The position numbers and the translations under genes were made by a program. This document shows, piece after piece, positions 63,868-64,000 of a DNA stretch of 64,000 nucleotides; within the stretch, counting starts at the first letter, position 1, and each line of letters begins with the position of its first letter. The notes below the pieces were generated by a model that was not told where the DNA came from, searched no databases, and worked only from the letters and a program-made list of their open reading frames with translations. This DNA is from an uncultured Flavobacteriales bacterium (lineage in GTDB: Bacteria; Bacteroidota; Bacteroidia; Flavobacteriales_D; Sanyastnellaceae): the NCBI GenBank assembly GCA_938085105.1, contig CALKGK010000044.1, positions 26,177-90,176 on the forward strand. The letters are read 5' to 3'.

Positions 63868-64000
<133 letters not shown>

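Overview
The window is chromosomal DNA of a Bacteroidota bacterium, most likely a marine-type member of Flavobacteriales. The sequence-level reasons are: a gliding-type ABC ATPase (gldA), two secreted proteins with type IX secretion (T9SS) C-terminal signals, repeated promoters of the Bacteroidota form TAnnTTTG, weak or absent Shine-Dalgarno motifs, the miaB / sigma-54 activator / lptE / secG gene string, and a 16S rRNA gene starting at the right edge. Genus cannot be fixed from 133 bases of 16S.

Layout. 1-7.1 kb: end of an unidentified gene, the miaB-sigma54 regulator-lptE-TPR-like-secG operon closed by a terminator, then groES-groEL. 7.1-12.9 kb: gldA, rsgA, cysQ and a TonB-dependent receptor under a TPP riboswitch. 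12.9-19.6 kb: a repeat-rich block in which eight copies of a 21-bp hairpin repeat lie between housekeeping genes (GGGP-synthase-like, alpha/beta hydrolase, carB, DUF4834) and bracket a degenerate IS1595-type transposase-like gene. 19.6-29 kb: membrane protein YfhO and a partner, DUF393, an acyltransferase, an MFS carrier, a DUF1853 protein and a small ompH-like operon. 29-37.7 kb: a signalling cluster with three histidine kinases, two normal and one degenerate receiver, an E1-like/nitroreductase fusion and a GNAT/LuxI-like acyltransferase. 37.7-45.6 kb: M42 peptidase, a membrane hydrolase and two large T9SS cargo proteins. 45.8-51.7 kb: a complete beta-oxidation operon (marR-fadN-fadA-fadE order). 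51.7-63 kb: a sigma-2-like/TPR membrane protein, lolD, sucC, an orphan protein, an O-methyltransferase, a MopE-like secreted protein, CPBP protease, SUI1 factor, rRNA methyltransferase, SDR, amidohydrolase and an SCO1-like protein. 63.1-64 kb: six tandem promoters leading into a 16S rRNA gene.

The two most unusual things are (1) the dispersed hairpin repeat with its flanked, apparently catalytically dead transposase-like gene, which resembles a REP/RAYT arrangement but is built on a different transposase family, and (2) the 31-37.7 kb cluster, whose enzymes look able to make a small molecule and whose neighbours look able to sense one. The rRNA leader is a third: six promoters whose predicted transcripts all begin with a small hairpin of changing sequence but conserved pairing.

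All assignments come from reading the sequence; no database search was run. Promoter and terminator calls are by motif only.
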